A stretch of 64,000 bases of DNA from positions 3,360,669-3,424,668 of the forward strand of contig NC_017770.1 in NCBI RefSeq assembly GCF_000242635.2, in the 5' to 3' direction. This stretch comes from Solitalea canadensis DSM 3403 (lineage in GTDB: Bacteria > Bacteroidota > Bacteroidia > Sphingobacteriales > Sphingobacteriaceae). The first letter of the stretch is position 1; every line of letters starts with the position of its first letter. The position numbers were made by a program, and so were the translations under genes. The notes beneath the pieces were generated by a model. That model was not told where the DNA came from. It made no database searches and was given only the letters and a program-made list of their open reading frames with translations. This document shows positions 1 to 8,540 of this stretch, in pieces.

Positions 1-2
1 TT

Positions 3-62
3 TGGGCATTGCTGCATAAAATACAGCGCAATTTACTTGTATCAGGATATTTTATGAAATAA
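3..62 (+). CDS. possible C-terminal tail of a truncated upstream gene
   Basis: An open frame runs in from the left window edge and ends with a TAA at 60-62. It encodes about 19 residues ending in LLVSGYFMK. The family cannot be recognised from so few residues. It is offered only because the frame is open from the first bases and because the next promoter motif starts right at its stop codon. It may be spurious. Confidence 0.25.
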   Translation, partial: WALLHKIQRNLLVSGYFMK

Positions 63-67
63 CTTTG
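37..67 (+). promoter_or_regulatory. candidate Bacteroidota promoter upstream of cysE
   Basis: TAACTTTG at 60-67 fits the Bacteroidota -7 element TAnnTTTG, with TTG at 37-39 about 20 nt upstream as the -33 element. This implies a leader of roughly 150 nt before the serine acetyltransferase start at 229. The match is by eye. Confidence 0.4.
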
Positions 68-228
68 TTAATATTTTTTTGTCGACTTAAACTATATTTT
101 AACTATAAAATAACCAAATAATACAATTAATCATCCTCAAACTGTTTGCAACCATCTTATTTTCAACAGAAAATAAATAACACTTAATTTTAAACAAGGT
201 TTGCCTGATAATTGTATGAATATATAAG

Positions 229-1041
229 ATGGATAAGCAATTTCTTGAAATATTATTAGAAAACCACCGCAACACCGGCACCTACCCTTCCAATACGGAG
301 ATTTGCCGATTGGCTAAACAATTATTGCGGTTGATGTTTCCGGAGAAAACAAACAAGCATTATATCAGCACAAACGATCTGGCTTCAAAATTCCAAAAAC
401 TTGAATTACAATGGATTGAATTGCTAGGTCAGATGCAACATGTACTGCCCGATACTGCCGAAACATTAGTAAAAAAATTTATGTCGCGCCTACCGCTCGT
501 TCATTCGGTTTTATTAACCGACATGAATGCGATCTATATCGGCGACCCGGCTTCTAAGAGTGAATTTGAGGTAATACGAACTTACCCCGGCTTTTTAGCC
601 ATTTCGTACTATCGGATTGCACATGAATTGCACAGGCTGCAAATTCCGCTTGTACCCAGAGTTCTTACCGAACATGCGCACTCTAAAACGGGTATTGACA
701 TTCACCCCGCAGCAAAAATTGATACACACTTTTTCATTGACCATGGAACAGGAATTACCATAGGCGAAACCTGCGAAATTGGAAAACATGTGAAATTATA
801 CCAGGGAATTACATTGGGAGCCCTAAGCGTGAGCAAAGACCTCGCCTCGGTAAAACGTCACCCAACAATTGAAAACAATGTGGTTATCTATTCAGGAGCC
901 ACCATTCTGGGTGGTGACACAATTATTGGCCATGATTCTATAATAGGTGGTAATGTGTGGCTAACCTCCAGCATTGCTCCATATTCAAAGGTTTATCATC
1001 AAAGCCAGAACAAATACATCGAATTGGGTATGGATGAATAA
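229..1041 (+). CDS. cysE: serine O-acetyltransferase
   Basis: Transfers acetyl from acetyl-CoA to L-serine, the first step of cysteine synthesis, in the cytoplasm. The N-terminal 150 residues are the helical domain. From about residue 155 the protein shows left-handed beta-helix hexapeptide repeats (GIDIHPAA, IDHGTGITIGETCEIG). Asp157 and His172 are 15 residues apart, like the catalytic Asp143/His158 pair of the E. coli enzyme. At 270 residues it is of usual size. The C-terminal half matches the SatA/EpsC type. Start ATG at 229. Cysteine synthase follows 52 nt downstream on the same strand, so the two probably form one cysteine biosynthesis operon. Confidence 0.93.
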   Translation: MDKQFLEILLENHRNTGTYPSNTEICRLAKQLLRLMFPEKTNKHYISTNDLASKFQKLELQWIELLGQMQHVLPDTAETLVKKFMSRLPLVHSVLLTDMNAIYIGDPASKSEFEVIRTYPGFLAISYYRIAHELHRLQIPLVPRVLTEHAHSKTGIDIHPAAKIDTHFFIDHGTGITIGETCEIGKHVKLYQGITLGALSVSKDLASVKRHPTIENNVVIYSGATILGGDTIIGHDSIIGGNVWLTSSIAPYSKVYHQSQNKYIELGMDE

Positions 1042-1093
1042 CCATTCGATTGATGAGTATATTTAGATTATAAATGAAAAAAGCTATCGTATT

Positions 1094-2038
1094 ATGTCAA
1101 CTCATATTAAATCAGAATACATGGAGTCTTCAGCTTTTGGAAGTATTAAAGGTGCCTATACTTTAATAGATCAAATTGGGAATACTCCTCTCGTTGAACT
1201 TACCCGTTTAAATCCTAATCCTGATGTAAGGATATTTGCCAAATTAGAAGGTGACAATCCAGGAGGAAGTGTTAAAGATCGTGCTGCATACGGTATGATA
1301 AAAGGCGCATTAGACCGTGGAGAGTTAAAACCTGGCATGAAACTTATTGAAGCGACAAGTGGAAATACCGGAATTGCCTTAGCCATGATGGCTCGTTTAT
1401 TTGATATAGAAATCGAGTTGGTAATGCCTGAAAACTCTACCCGTGAACGGGTATTAACGATGGAAGCTTTTGGCGCCAAAGTTACCCTTACTCCTGCTGA
1501 GGGTTCGATGGAAGCGGCAATCGACTATGCGCATGCTCAAGTGGCAAAAGGTGGTTTTTTAATGCTGAATCAGTTTGCTAATCCTGATAATTACGGAATG
1601 CATTATAAAACTACCGGACCAGAAATCTGGAAAGATACACATGGTGCCATTACGCATTTTGTTTCGTCGATGGGTACAACAGGAACTATTATGGGCGTAT
1701 CACGCTATTTGAAAGAGCAAAACCCAAGTATTGAGATCATTGGTTGTCAGCCAACAGATAATTCAAGAATCCCGGGTATCCGTAGGTGGCCTACAGAATA
1801 TTTACCCAAAATATTTGAACCAGAGCGTGTGGACCGTATCATGGATATTTCGCAAGAAGAAGCGACTGATATCACCCGAAAATTAGCTCGTGTGGAAGGT
1901 ATATTTGCCGGAATGAGTTCAGGAGGTGCGGTTTCTGCTGCATTACGATTAGCCGAGGAACTTGACAACGGAGTAATCGTATGTATTATTTGTGACCGCG
2001 GTGATCGATACTTATCGTCAGATTTGTTTGGCGTATAA
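1094..2038 (+). CDS. cysM: cysteine synthase B
   Basis: PLP enzyme that makes cysteine from O-acetylserine and sulfide (CysM types can also use thiosulfate). PGGSVKDR carries the PLP lysine, Lys61. SGNTGIALAM and the glycine-rich MGTTGTIMG loop bind substrate and PLP phosphate. Conserved CysM-type wording such as GCQPTDNSRIPGIRRWP and EGIFAGMSSGGA is present. Length (314) is slightly above the family norm because of a short N-terminal extension; an internal Met at residue 10 is an alternative start. It follows cysE, and both genes supply cysteine for protein and, by inference, for bacillithiol via bshC at 45.4 kb. Confidence 0.93.
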   Translation: MSTHIKSEYMESSAFGSIKGAYTLIDQIGNTPLVELTRLNPNPDVRIFAKLEGDNPGGSVKDRAAYGMIKGALDRGELKPGMKLIEATSGNTGIALAMMARLFDIEIELVMPENSTRERVLTMEAFGAKVTLTPAEGSMEAAIDYAHAQVAKGGFLMLNQFANPDNYGMHYKTTGPEIWKDTHGAITHFVSSMGTTGTIMGVSRYLKEQNPSIEIIGCQPTDNSRIPGIRRWPTEYLPKIFEPERVDRIMDISQEEATDITRKLARVEGIFAGMSSGGAVSAALRLAEELDNGVIVCIICDRGDRYLSSDLFGV

Positions 2039-2137
2039 TCAGTAGTACACAGTTTTGGTTTAATTTCGTAGATTTATAAGAATAACTATCCTAAACATGT
2101 TATTGGTTTAGGTTTTCGAAATTTCACCTCTTTGACT

Positions 2138-2542
2138 ATGAAACTAAACTTATTATTTACGCTATTAACAGCTTCGTTCATTTTCTCAGCAGTTGTTTCT
2201 AAAGCTCAGGCTGATCCTAAACTTTTAGGAAAATGGCAGGTATTAACCAAATCGGAGAATGAGAAAGACGGGCCGATTGTCATTGAGTCTAAAAACAAAA
2301 TTTACACTGCTGGACAAAAGACTTATGAGTTTTCAGACAAATCTGTAGTGATTAGTGAAACCGGAGATGAGGTTAAGACTAAAGCTGTGACTTATAGCAA
2401 TAATTCAATCACCATTGGTGATAACAAGTATACCTACTCTATTGATGGGAAGAAGCTTACTCTGACCGAGGTAGAAACAAAGACCAAGAAAGGTAAATCA
2501 ATTATTGAAACAGAAGAATATGTTCTTGAAAGAGTTCAATAA
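2138..2542 (+). CDS. small secreted lipocalin-like protein, unknown function
   Basis: About 134 residues with an N-terminal signal peptide (MKLNLLFTLLTASFIFSAVV...AQA) followed by a short all-beta stretch starting LLGKWQVLTKSENEKDGPIVIES. The pattern of a Trp in a first strand, repeated KxYxxxx strands and a Lys/Glu-rich tail resembles lipocalin-like DUF domains common in Bacteroidota. The ATG at 2138 is preferred over an in-frame TTG at 2132. The gene stands alone and is followed by a clear terminator. No specific function can be assigned. Confidence 0.6.
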   Translation: MKLNLLFTLLTASFIFSAVVSKAQADPKLLGKWQVLTKSENEKDGPIVIESKNKIYTAGQKTYEFSDKSVVISETGDEVKTKAVTYSNNSITIGDNKYTYSIDGKKLTLTEVETKTKKGKSIIETEEYVLERVQ

Positions 2543-2560
2543 ATGATACTTTATAAAAAT

Positions 2561-2596
2561 AAATCTACCCGCCTAAAAACCGGGTAGATTTATTAA
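2561..2596 (+). terminator. rho-independent terminator
   Basis: AAATCTACCCG (2561-2571) and CGGGTAGATTT (2581-2591) form an 11-bp stem with a 9-nt loop, followed by a T/A run. It closes the small secreted protein gene. Confidence 0.75.
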
Positions 2597-2618
2597 TTTG
2601 CTATTTTAATAACGTTTT

Positions 2619-3305
2619 ATGGTTTTTTCGGATAATCCGCCGGCTGCAGTACTACTTCTCCATCGACCTCTTTTTCGAATTTTATTAAGCCTGTTATTAA
2701 CATTCATTGCTTTTATTCTGTGCAGTTTCACAATTGATAATTACCTGGTAACGGCCGTAATATCCTGGGATGTATTTGCATTTACGTATGTAGGCGCAAG
2801 TTGGCTGGTGTTTTTTACTCATTCCATCCATCACATTAAAACAGAAGCCCGGACAGAAGACGGCAGTCGTGTATTTGTTTTTGCCATTATACTTATCACA
2901 TCATTTGTAAGCATGTTTACAGTGTTAATGCTAATGCTTGCAGACGTATCTAATAGTATGCCTATAGTTTATTACTTACCACTTGTTGTTTCTGCAATTT
3001 TGTTATCATGGTCGCTGGTACATACGGTGTTTACCTTTCATTATGCAAATATGTATTACGATGGAGATAAGGAGGATCATAGCAAGCATTTAGGAGGCTT
3101 GGATTTCCCTAATGAAACGCATCCGGATTATATCGACTTTGCTTATTTTTCTTTTGTAATCGGGATGACATTTCAGGTTTCTGACGTACAGATCACTTCA
3201 AGGGCTATCAGACGCACTACTCTTTTTCACAGCTTATTAGCATTCGGTCTGAATACGTTTGTAGTTGCGCTAACTATTAATATTGTGGCTGGATTAACTA
3301 AGTAA
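2619..3305 (+). CDS. DUF1345 family inner-membrane protein
   Basis: A 228-residue protein with about five membrane segments: roughly residues 18-40, 45-68, 85-108, 118-140 and 200-222. The soluble loop contains LGGLDFPNETHPDYIDFAYFS and then FVIGMTFQVSDVQITS, the conserved signature of the DUF1345 family. The molecular function of the family is unknown. Start ATG at 2619, 22 nt beyond the preceding terminator, so it is transcribed separately from the secreted protein gene. It is convergent with the chloride channel gene. Confidence 0.8.
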   Translation: MVFSDNPPAAVLLLHRPLFRILLSLLLTFIAFILCSFTIDNYLVTAVISWDVFAFTYVGASWLVFFTHSIHHIKTEARTEDGSRVFVFAIILITSFVSMFTVLMLMLADVSNSMPIVYYLPLVVSAILLSWSLVHTVFTFHYANMYYDGDKEDHSKHLGGLDFPNETHPDYIDFAYFSFVIGMTFQVSDVQITSRAIRRTTLFHSLLAFGLNTFVVALTINIVAGLTK

Positions 3306-3358
3306 GTTGGGCCTACTAAGGCTTGCCCTATTGATTACCCTTTCGGCCCGACTAAAAA

Positions 3359-5230
3359 TCAATTCATTTTCATCAATTTTCTTCCTTTAATCAACACCTT
3401 AATTTGCTGTCTTTTTAACGACAGGTTAGCCTTGATTTCCTGATTTTCAGCAATACGGCTTTTATAAGCAGTAAGTACGTCTTTGAAAGAAAGTACACCA
3501 ATCACGGTGTTTTCTTGCGCAGAAGAAACTACAGGAATTAATTCCTCCTCCCCTTTAGACATTAACTCAAGCGCTTTTGCTAAATTATCAGTGCTTTTTA
3601 CAAATAAAGAACCCTTTCTTAGAATGGTTGCGAGTGTTGATTCGGAATCAAATTTAGTATTAAAAATAGCTGATAACGCAACCGTCCCGTTAAAATGCCC
3701 GTGTCGGTCAACTACAATAAATGTATTTTCTGATTGAACAGTAGTTTCAAAAAAAGACCTGATTTCTTTAATAGAATTCTCGGCACTTAACATTAATGCA
3801 TCAGCTTTAACAATTTGAGCAACTGTAAGCTTCTTTAAAATATCCGGTTCATAAGAATCAGGAGTGGATACTCCTCTCCTTGAAATCTTTTCGGTCATAA
3901 TGGTATTTTTCATAAAGAAAAAAGAAACCATGTAAGAAGCAGTACAAGCTCCTAATAAAGGTAGCAATGCATGCGATTGCATAGTAGATTCTAATGCAAA
4001 AGCGATGCTTGTTAAATAAGCTCTGGATGCCCCGGCAAACATCGCCGACATACCAATTAAAGCCGCCATAGATATGGATATATCTGATTCAGGAAAAATT
4101 CTTAAAATCAATATGCCTAAAATTGCTCCAGCAGCCCCACCAATTGTTAACAAAGGAGCAAGTGTTCCGCCTGAAGTACCACTCCCCAAGGCAACAGACC
4201 ATGAAAGAAACTTGAAAAAGAATAAACTTAGAATAAGAGCAAGAGGTAAACTGCCTGACAAAACATCGGTTATATTACTGTAACCAACGCCTAAAGTAGC
4301 AGGTACAAAATAGCCTACAATGCCAACGACTAACCCTCCTATTGCCGGCCACCACATCCAATGGATAGGTAGTTTCTCAAATTGATCTTCAATAAAATAA
4401 ACAATTTTTGTAATGGCTAATGATAAAAAACCAACGATAATACCTATAAAGCTATAGGTTCCTAATGCTATATTTGAAGAAATTGACAGATCAGGCATCG
4501 GAAAAACAGGGCCTGCTTCAAACAACAAATGATGACCGGCAGCTCCCGTTATACAGGCAAGAGCAACAGGCAAAATCGCCCTTGGAGAAAATTCAAATAG
4601 CAACAGTTCGATTGCAAGGAAAATAGCTGCAACCGGAGTTCCAAATATAGCCGACATTCCAGCTGTAGCTCCGGCAGCCAGCAAAATCTTCCGTTCATTA
4701 GAGGTAATGTGCATCAACTGGCCAAAAGTTGATCCCAATGCACCTCCGGTAGCGATTATCGGTCCCTCAGCCCCAAACGGCCCTCCTGTTCCTATAGCGA
4801 TCGCTGATGAAACTGGTTTTAGATAAGTAATAGATGGTTTAATATTACTTTGGTTAACAAGAATCTGCTCCATTGCTTCAGGAATACCATGTCCTCTGAT
4901 TGCTTTTGATCCGTATAAGGCCATTAATCCAACCAAAACACCACCAATAACTGGAATCAAAATCACCCAAACACCTAAATGGTTAGCTGCGGGAGCGTGT
5001 TGAATCAAACTAAACGATCCGAAAAATGAAATATTGGTGACCAAGTTAATAAGGTTGATAAGAAATTTTGCGATAATACTTATGGCTACTGCCACAACCA
5101 CTGCCAAAAGTGAAATTTTTAAAAGACGCTTTTTTACCCAAAAGCCTCTTTTAAGGTCATCACCTGCATTCGTCATGTAATTTAAGGATGGTGAAATTGG
5201 AATCCCGTTGTTAATAATCGTTCTTTTCAT
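3359..5230 (-). CDS. ClC family chloride channel/antiporter with CBS domains
   Basis: A 623-residue inner-membrane ClC protein with at least ten hydrophobic segments over residues 35-440 and a C-terminal cytoplasmic pair of CBS motifs (about 465-595). The pore motif GGPFGAEGP keeps the gating glutamate (Glu155), and GSGTSGGTLAP is the conserved mid-protein motif. The usual GSGIP anion-binding loop reads GHGIP at residues 113-117, so the serine is replaced by histidine, which may alter anion selectivity. The CBS pair normally senses adenine nucleotides. The gene is divergent from a Crp/Fnr regulator across a 344-bp spacer with several dyads, so control by that regulator is plausible. Confidence 0.9.
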   Translation of the reverse strand: MKRTIINNGIPISPSLNYMTNAGDDLKRGFWVKKRLLKISLLAVVVAVAISIIAKFLINLINLVTNISFFGSFSLIQHAPAANHLGVWVILIPVIGGVLVGLMALYGSKAIRGHGIPEAMEQILVNQSNIKPSITYLKPVSSAIAIGTGGPFGAEGPIIATGGALGSTFGQLMHITSNERKILLAAGATAGMSAIFGTPVAAIFLAIELLLFEFSPRAILPVALACITGAAGHHLLFEAGPVFPMPDLSISSNIALGTYSFIGIIVGFLSLAITKIVYFIEDQFEKLPIHWMWWPAIGGLVVGIVGYFVPATLGVGYSNITDVLSGSLPLALILSLFFFKFLSWSVALGSGTSGGTLAPLLTIGGAAGAILGILILRIFPESDISISMAALIGMSAMFAGASRAYLTSIAFALESTMQSHALLPLLGACTASYMVSFFFMKNTIMTEKISRRGVSTPDSYEPDILKKLTVAQIVKADALMLSAENSIKEIRSFFETTVQSENTFIVVDRHGHFNGTVALSAIFNTKFDSESTLATILRKGSLFVKSTDNLAKALELMSKGEEELIPVVSSAQENTVIGVLSFKDVLTAYKSRIAENQEIKANLSLKRQQIKVLIKGRKLMKMN

Positions 5231-5308
5231 GTTTTGTTAAAATTTGATCTTCAGCGCCTTATTGCATTGTAAAATCAGTTGCAATGATACAAATATCGAA
5301 TCAAATAA

Positions 5309-5324
5309 TATTGTATAAACAATA
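5309..5324. promoter_or_regulatory. dyad operator candidate, copy 1
   Basis: TATTGT-ATAA-ACAATA is a 6-4-6 perfect dyad between the divergent chloride channel and Crp/Fnr genes. A second copy of the same half-sites is at 5362-5377. Crp/Fnr proteins bind 14-16 bp dyads of this geometry; assignment to the adjacent regulator is inference. Confidence 0.45.
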
Positions 5325-5340
5325 ATAAATTACAATTAAA

Positions 5341-5354
5341 ATGATTAAAATCAT
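5341..5354. promoter_or_regulatory. Fnr-like box
   Basis: ATGATTAAAATCAT contains TGAT-N4-ATCA, the core of the Fnr consensus. It lies between the two TATTGT-N4-ACAATA dyads. The same core occurs upstream of nirK at 49303-49316. Confidence 0.45.
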
Positions 5355-5361
5355 AAATTAA

Positions 5362-5377
5362 TATTGTTTATACAATA
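5362..5377. promoter_or_regulatory. dyad operator candidate, copy 2
   Basis: TATTGT-TTAT-ACAATA repeats the half-sites of the dyad at 5309-5324, 53 bp away (about five helical turns). It is likely part of the same regulatory region. Confidence 0.45.
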
Positions 5378-5574
5378 ATTTATTTACTATAGGGCAGGAT
5401 TTAACTTCTGAAACATGAAACAAAAAACCGGGCTAATTAAGCTTTATTTGTTTTTTTATGTGGCCGGGTTGAGGGCAGATATTAAACAGCATGGCAGCAA
5501 GCCAACCTTTTTAAGAATCATACAATTTAATATGTATGTAGTATTATTGCACCTTATTGATATTGCGTTGAGGA

Positions 5575-6270
5575 ATGAAAGAATGTAAAAACAAATGCGA
5601 TCTGAAAACCTGTTTTTTATGCACGAAAAGCTTGCAGGATTGGCTTCCGGCAATAGATATTCACAGAAAAAACTTCGAAGTAAAAAAGGGGCAAACTATA
5701 TTTAGCGAGGGTGATCCGGTTACCGGAATTTACTTTATATACAATGGGACCGTAAAAGTTCATAAGAAGTGGGATAAAGAAAAGGAACTTATCATCCGGT
5801 TTGCCAAACAAGGTGACATTCTGGGGCACTTAGGACTAGGAAATGATTCATTTTATCCGGTTTCTACCACTGCACTGGAGCCTGTAACGGTTTGCTACCT
5901 TGATCTTGCTTTTTTTGAAACGACCTTAAAGGTTAATAATGGTTTTACGTATGATCTCATGCGTTTTTTTGCTAATGAACTGCAAGAGTCGGAAAAGAGA
6001 ATGCGTAACCTCGTGCATATGTCTGTAAAAGCCCGTATTGCACAGTCGCTGATTACTTTAAAAAATCAATTTGGTGTAAATAAAGACAACACGCTAAACA
6101 TTGAAATTAGCCGGCAAGATTTAGCTTCTTTTTCCGGTTCTTCTTACGAAACACTTTTTAAAGTAATGAATGAATTTACACAGCAACAGCTCGTTAATGC
6201 TGCGGGTAGAGAGATTACCATTATAGACGAAGCTTCTCTTTTAAATCTGATTTTGCAAGACAATCTGTAA
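5575..6270 (+). CDS. Crp/Fnr family transcriptional regulator with N-terminal Cys cluster
   Basis: A 231-residue regulator: a cyclic-nucleotide-binding-type beta barrel at about residues 30-145 (KGQTIFSEGDPVTGIYFIYNG), a dimer helix, and a C-terminal winged HTH (ISRQDLASFSGSSYETLFKVM). Before the barrel sits CKNKCDLKTCFLC, giving four cysteines at residues 4, 8, 13 and 16 (C-x3-C-x4-C-x2-C). Fnr also uses N-terminal cysteines for an oxygen- or NO-sensitive 4Fe-4S cluster, so a redox role is inferred but not shown. Its upstream spacer holds three dyads, suggesting autoregulation. An Fnr-like box upstream of nirK makes that cluster a candidate target. Confidence 0.88.
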   Translation: MKECKNKCDLKTCFLCTKSLQDWLPAIDIHRKNFEVKKGQTIFSEGDPVTGIYFIYNGTVKVHKKWDKEKELIIRFAKQGDILGHLGLGNDSFYPVSTTALEPVTVCYLDLAFFETTLKVNNGFTYDLMRFFANELQESEKRMRNLVHMSVKARIAQSLITLKNQFGVNKDNTLNIEISRQDLASFSGSSYETLFKVMNEFTQQQLVNAAGREITIIDEASLLNLILQDNL

Positions 6271-6380
6271 TCTTTACTTAAGCCGTTGCGCGATTTAAAT
6301 TGACTATTTACATCAACTCACAATGGGTTAATAAATTAAGTCCTGCGATTAGCTAATTCGCAGGACCTAATGTACCAGCC

Positions 6381-7670
6381 CTACTGCAAATCGGCTGTAT
6401 TTACTCTTGATGGTGTATCTTTTCCTTGTATTATGGTTTTAGAACTTAAGGCAATTGCTTTGATAATCTCTACCATATTATCCATATCAAGTGTGCCGAT
6501 TTCATCACTAAGTTTATGGTAATTAGGTTCTACATCCATTTTAGAAGTTGAAATGGTATGAGCAGGTACGCCCAAACGTGCCAAGGTAGCATTATCGGAC
6601 CGATAAAATAAGTCTTGGTCGGTATATGGATCTGGGTAGAACTTAAAGTTGGTACCTGTAAGGTTTTTTTCCAATATTTTACCCATATCTGTTTTTTCAT
6701 ACCCAGTAATATAGGCTGAGTTTTTACCCCATTTACTTTCCGTCCCAATCATCTCTATATTAAACATTCCCACCACTTGATTCGGATTAAATTGCTTAGA
6801 GAAATACTGGGAACCAAAACCACCAATTTCTTCGGCATCAAAAGCTGCAAAAACCAGTGTTCTTTCGTTATTATTTAATGCTTTAAAATACTTACTCAAC
6901 ATTAGAACGGCAGTAGTTCCGGCGGCATCATCATTGGCGCCATTATAAATGGAATCGATTCCCTGAGGCTGGTTAGTGATACCTAAGTGGTCATAATGTC
7001 CTGAGAAAATAACATATTCATTGGGTTTAGATTTTCCAGGCAATACAGCAACTACGTTTTTCATTTTCTGCTCTTTGGCATCCTGGCTAATGGTGAAGCT
7101 ATAAGTATCCGGAACATCGGAAGTTAAAACGAAGATTAGATTTGAACGTTGTTCAAATACCGGCATCGACTTAAGTCGGCTTAACCTTGGAAATAGTTTG
7201 TAGAAAGAAGTATCTACCCAAACAATGTAATTTTCTTCAGCAGAAAGGTATTTAAAGATAATCGATCGGGCATCATCACCCGCTTTTATTCTGGCGGTTT
7301 TATAACCGCTTTTCTCTGTAATATTAAGTTGTTTTGCCGGACTTATTACGATTATTTTATCTGCCTCAAGCTTATTATTGTTAAGGGTTAGGTCACTGCT
7401 CACAACCTGTGTGGTGAACATTGAAAAGCGTTGAAAATAATCGGCTTTCCCTTTCTCAGGTTTTAAACCTGCCGACTTAAACTCACCGGCTATGAAAACA
7501 GAGGCCTTGTCGGCCCCGTTTGTGCCTGCAGCCCGACCTTCCATAGCATCGTCTGAAAGTACTTTTTCGATACGCTCTACTTCGTTCTTATTAATAATCT
7601 TATCAATTGACTGTGCAAATGAACCGCCGCAAATGGCTATAAATGAAAATAATAGGGTTAGGTGTTTCAT
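6381..7670 (-). CDS. M28 family zinc peptidase, secreted
   Basis: Signal peptide MKHLTLLFSFIAICGGSFAQ, then a 429-residue M28 (aminopeptidase Y/S-like) protein. Metal ligands are visible in the expected order: SGHYDHLG (His), NGANDDAAGTTAVL (bridging Asp), FDAEEIGGFGS (catalytic Glu plus metal Glu), NIEMIG, and a late His in AHTIST. The insertion between the signal peptide and the catalytic domain corresponds to the PA-type region often found in this family. Probably periplasmic or exported, releasing N-terminal residues from peptides. The TPM protein gene upstream is on the same strand with a 57-nt gap. Confidence 0.9.
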   Translation of the reverse strand: MKHLTLLFSFIAICGGSFAQSIDKIINKNEVERIEKVLSDDAMEGRAAGTNGADKASVFIAGEFKSAGLKPEKGKADYFQRFSMFTTQVVSSDLTLNNNKLEADKIIVISPAKQLNITEKSGYKTARIKAGDDARSIIFKYLSAEENYIVWVDTSFYKLFPRLSRLKSMPVFEQRSNLIFVLTSDVPDTYSFTISQDAKEQKMKNVVAVLPGKSKPNEYVIFSGHYDHLGITNQPQGIDSIYNGANDDAAGTTAVLMLSKYFKALNNNERTLVFAAFDAEEIGGFGSQYFSKQFNPNQVVGMFNIEMIGTESKWGKNSAYITGYEKTDMGKILEKNLTGTNFKFYPDPYTDQDLFYRSDNATLARLGVPAHTISTSKMDVEPNYHKLSDEIGTLDMDNMVEIIKAIALSSKTIIQGKDTPSRVNTADLQ

Positions 7671-7727
7671 ACCAACTAAGATAATAGAATGCTTGAAAAA
7701 AACACGCGCTATCTTAGTTGCTCCTTT

Positions 7728-8294
7728 TTACTTCAACAGGTCAATTAATGCTAAAACACTATCTTTTATCCCCAAAAAGTACGCCCCGCTTTTTAATTGA
7801 GGTGTTGCTTTACTAGCTACAATTTCATTGATCTGGGTGTTATTCAAACGATTGGCAATCCCGCTGCCTCCTCTCATAATTAAAGTGCGATGACCTAAAG
7901 AAAGTAAAATAATTACTCCATTATCCTTTTCAGGTTTACCAAGTCCCCATTTTTGAGCAACTTTAAGTGCATAACCGTCTAGATCATCTTTACTAACCAT
8001 TGTGGCATCGACAGTGATAACGGCAATTTCAACTGTTGTTTTTCCCTCAAAATCTGAAATAATTTTATTTAACTCTTTCTCTTCCGAATCTTTAAAGAGA
8101 TTTTCATAATCGCTTACAAAATTTATGGGCTTGGGCACTCCATCTTTGTAAGCAATCTGCGTGTTTGTGGCTTTAACGTATCCTTCATCCTTTTCGACTC
8201 TGGCCAAAAAGTCAGCGGATTGTGCTAATAAAGATTGACTACTAACTAAGGTAACAAGCAACAGTAAATAGGTTGCTTTAACAATTCGGTTCAT
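7728..8294 (-). CDS. TPM domain protein (YgcG-like), exported
   Basis: About 188 residues from the preferred ATG at 8294 (MNRIVKATYLLLLVTLV...LLAQ is a good signal peptide); an upstream ATG at 8318 gives 8 more residues. The TPM domain covers the rest: VSDYENLFKDSEEKELNKIISDFE, TVEIAVITVDA, YALKVAQKWGLGKPEKDNGVIILLS, with a conserved RGGSG. Many YgcG proteins carry a C-terminal membrane helix and glycine-rich tail; this one has neither and so is likely soluble in the periplasm. TPM proteins have been linked to membrane-protein quality control and acid phosphatase activity. The actual role here is unknown. Confidence 0.82.
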   Translation of the reverse strand: MNRIVKATYLLLLVTLVSSQSLLAQSADFLARVEKDEGYVKATNTQIAYKDGVPKPINFVSDYENLFKDSEEKELNKIISDFEGKTTVEIAVITVDATMVSKDDLDGYALKVAQKWGLGKPEKDNGVIILLSLGHRTLIMRGGSGIANRLNNTQINEIVASKATPQLKSGAYFLGIKDSVLALIDLLK

Positions 8295-8540
8295 TTGTGT
8301 TAATGGTTGAGCAAGCATACGATCACGACCAAACAGGCAAGATAATATGCAGTAGTGGTTTAATTGTTAATTGGTTTTTCCTTGCGAGAAAATTTCATGC
8401 AAATATAACAGTTAGAAACACACTAACGTTTAACACATTTTAACTATTGATTAAAAAAATATCTTTTATAGCCTCATCTACCGTGGAGCTAATTTATGAT
8501 CAAAGCTGATTGCCCGCCTCTCCTTCCGTTAATGTACATT

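Noticed and set aside
5415-5588. A 57-codon plus-strand frame just upstream of and overlapping the Crp/Fnr start
   Set aside because: It overlaps the regulator start by 14 nt, has no recognisable motif and no clear promoter, so it is probably chance; weakly possible as a leader peptide.
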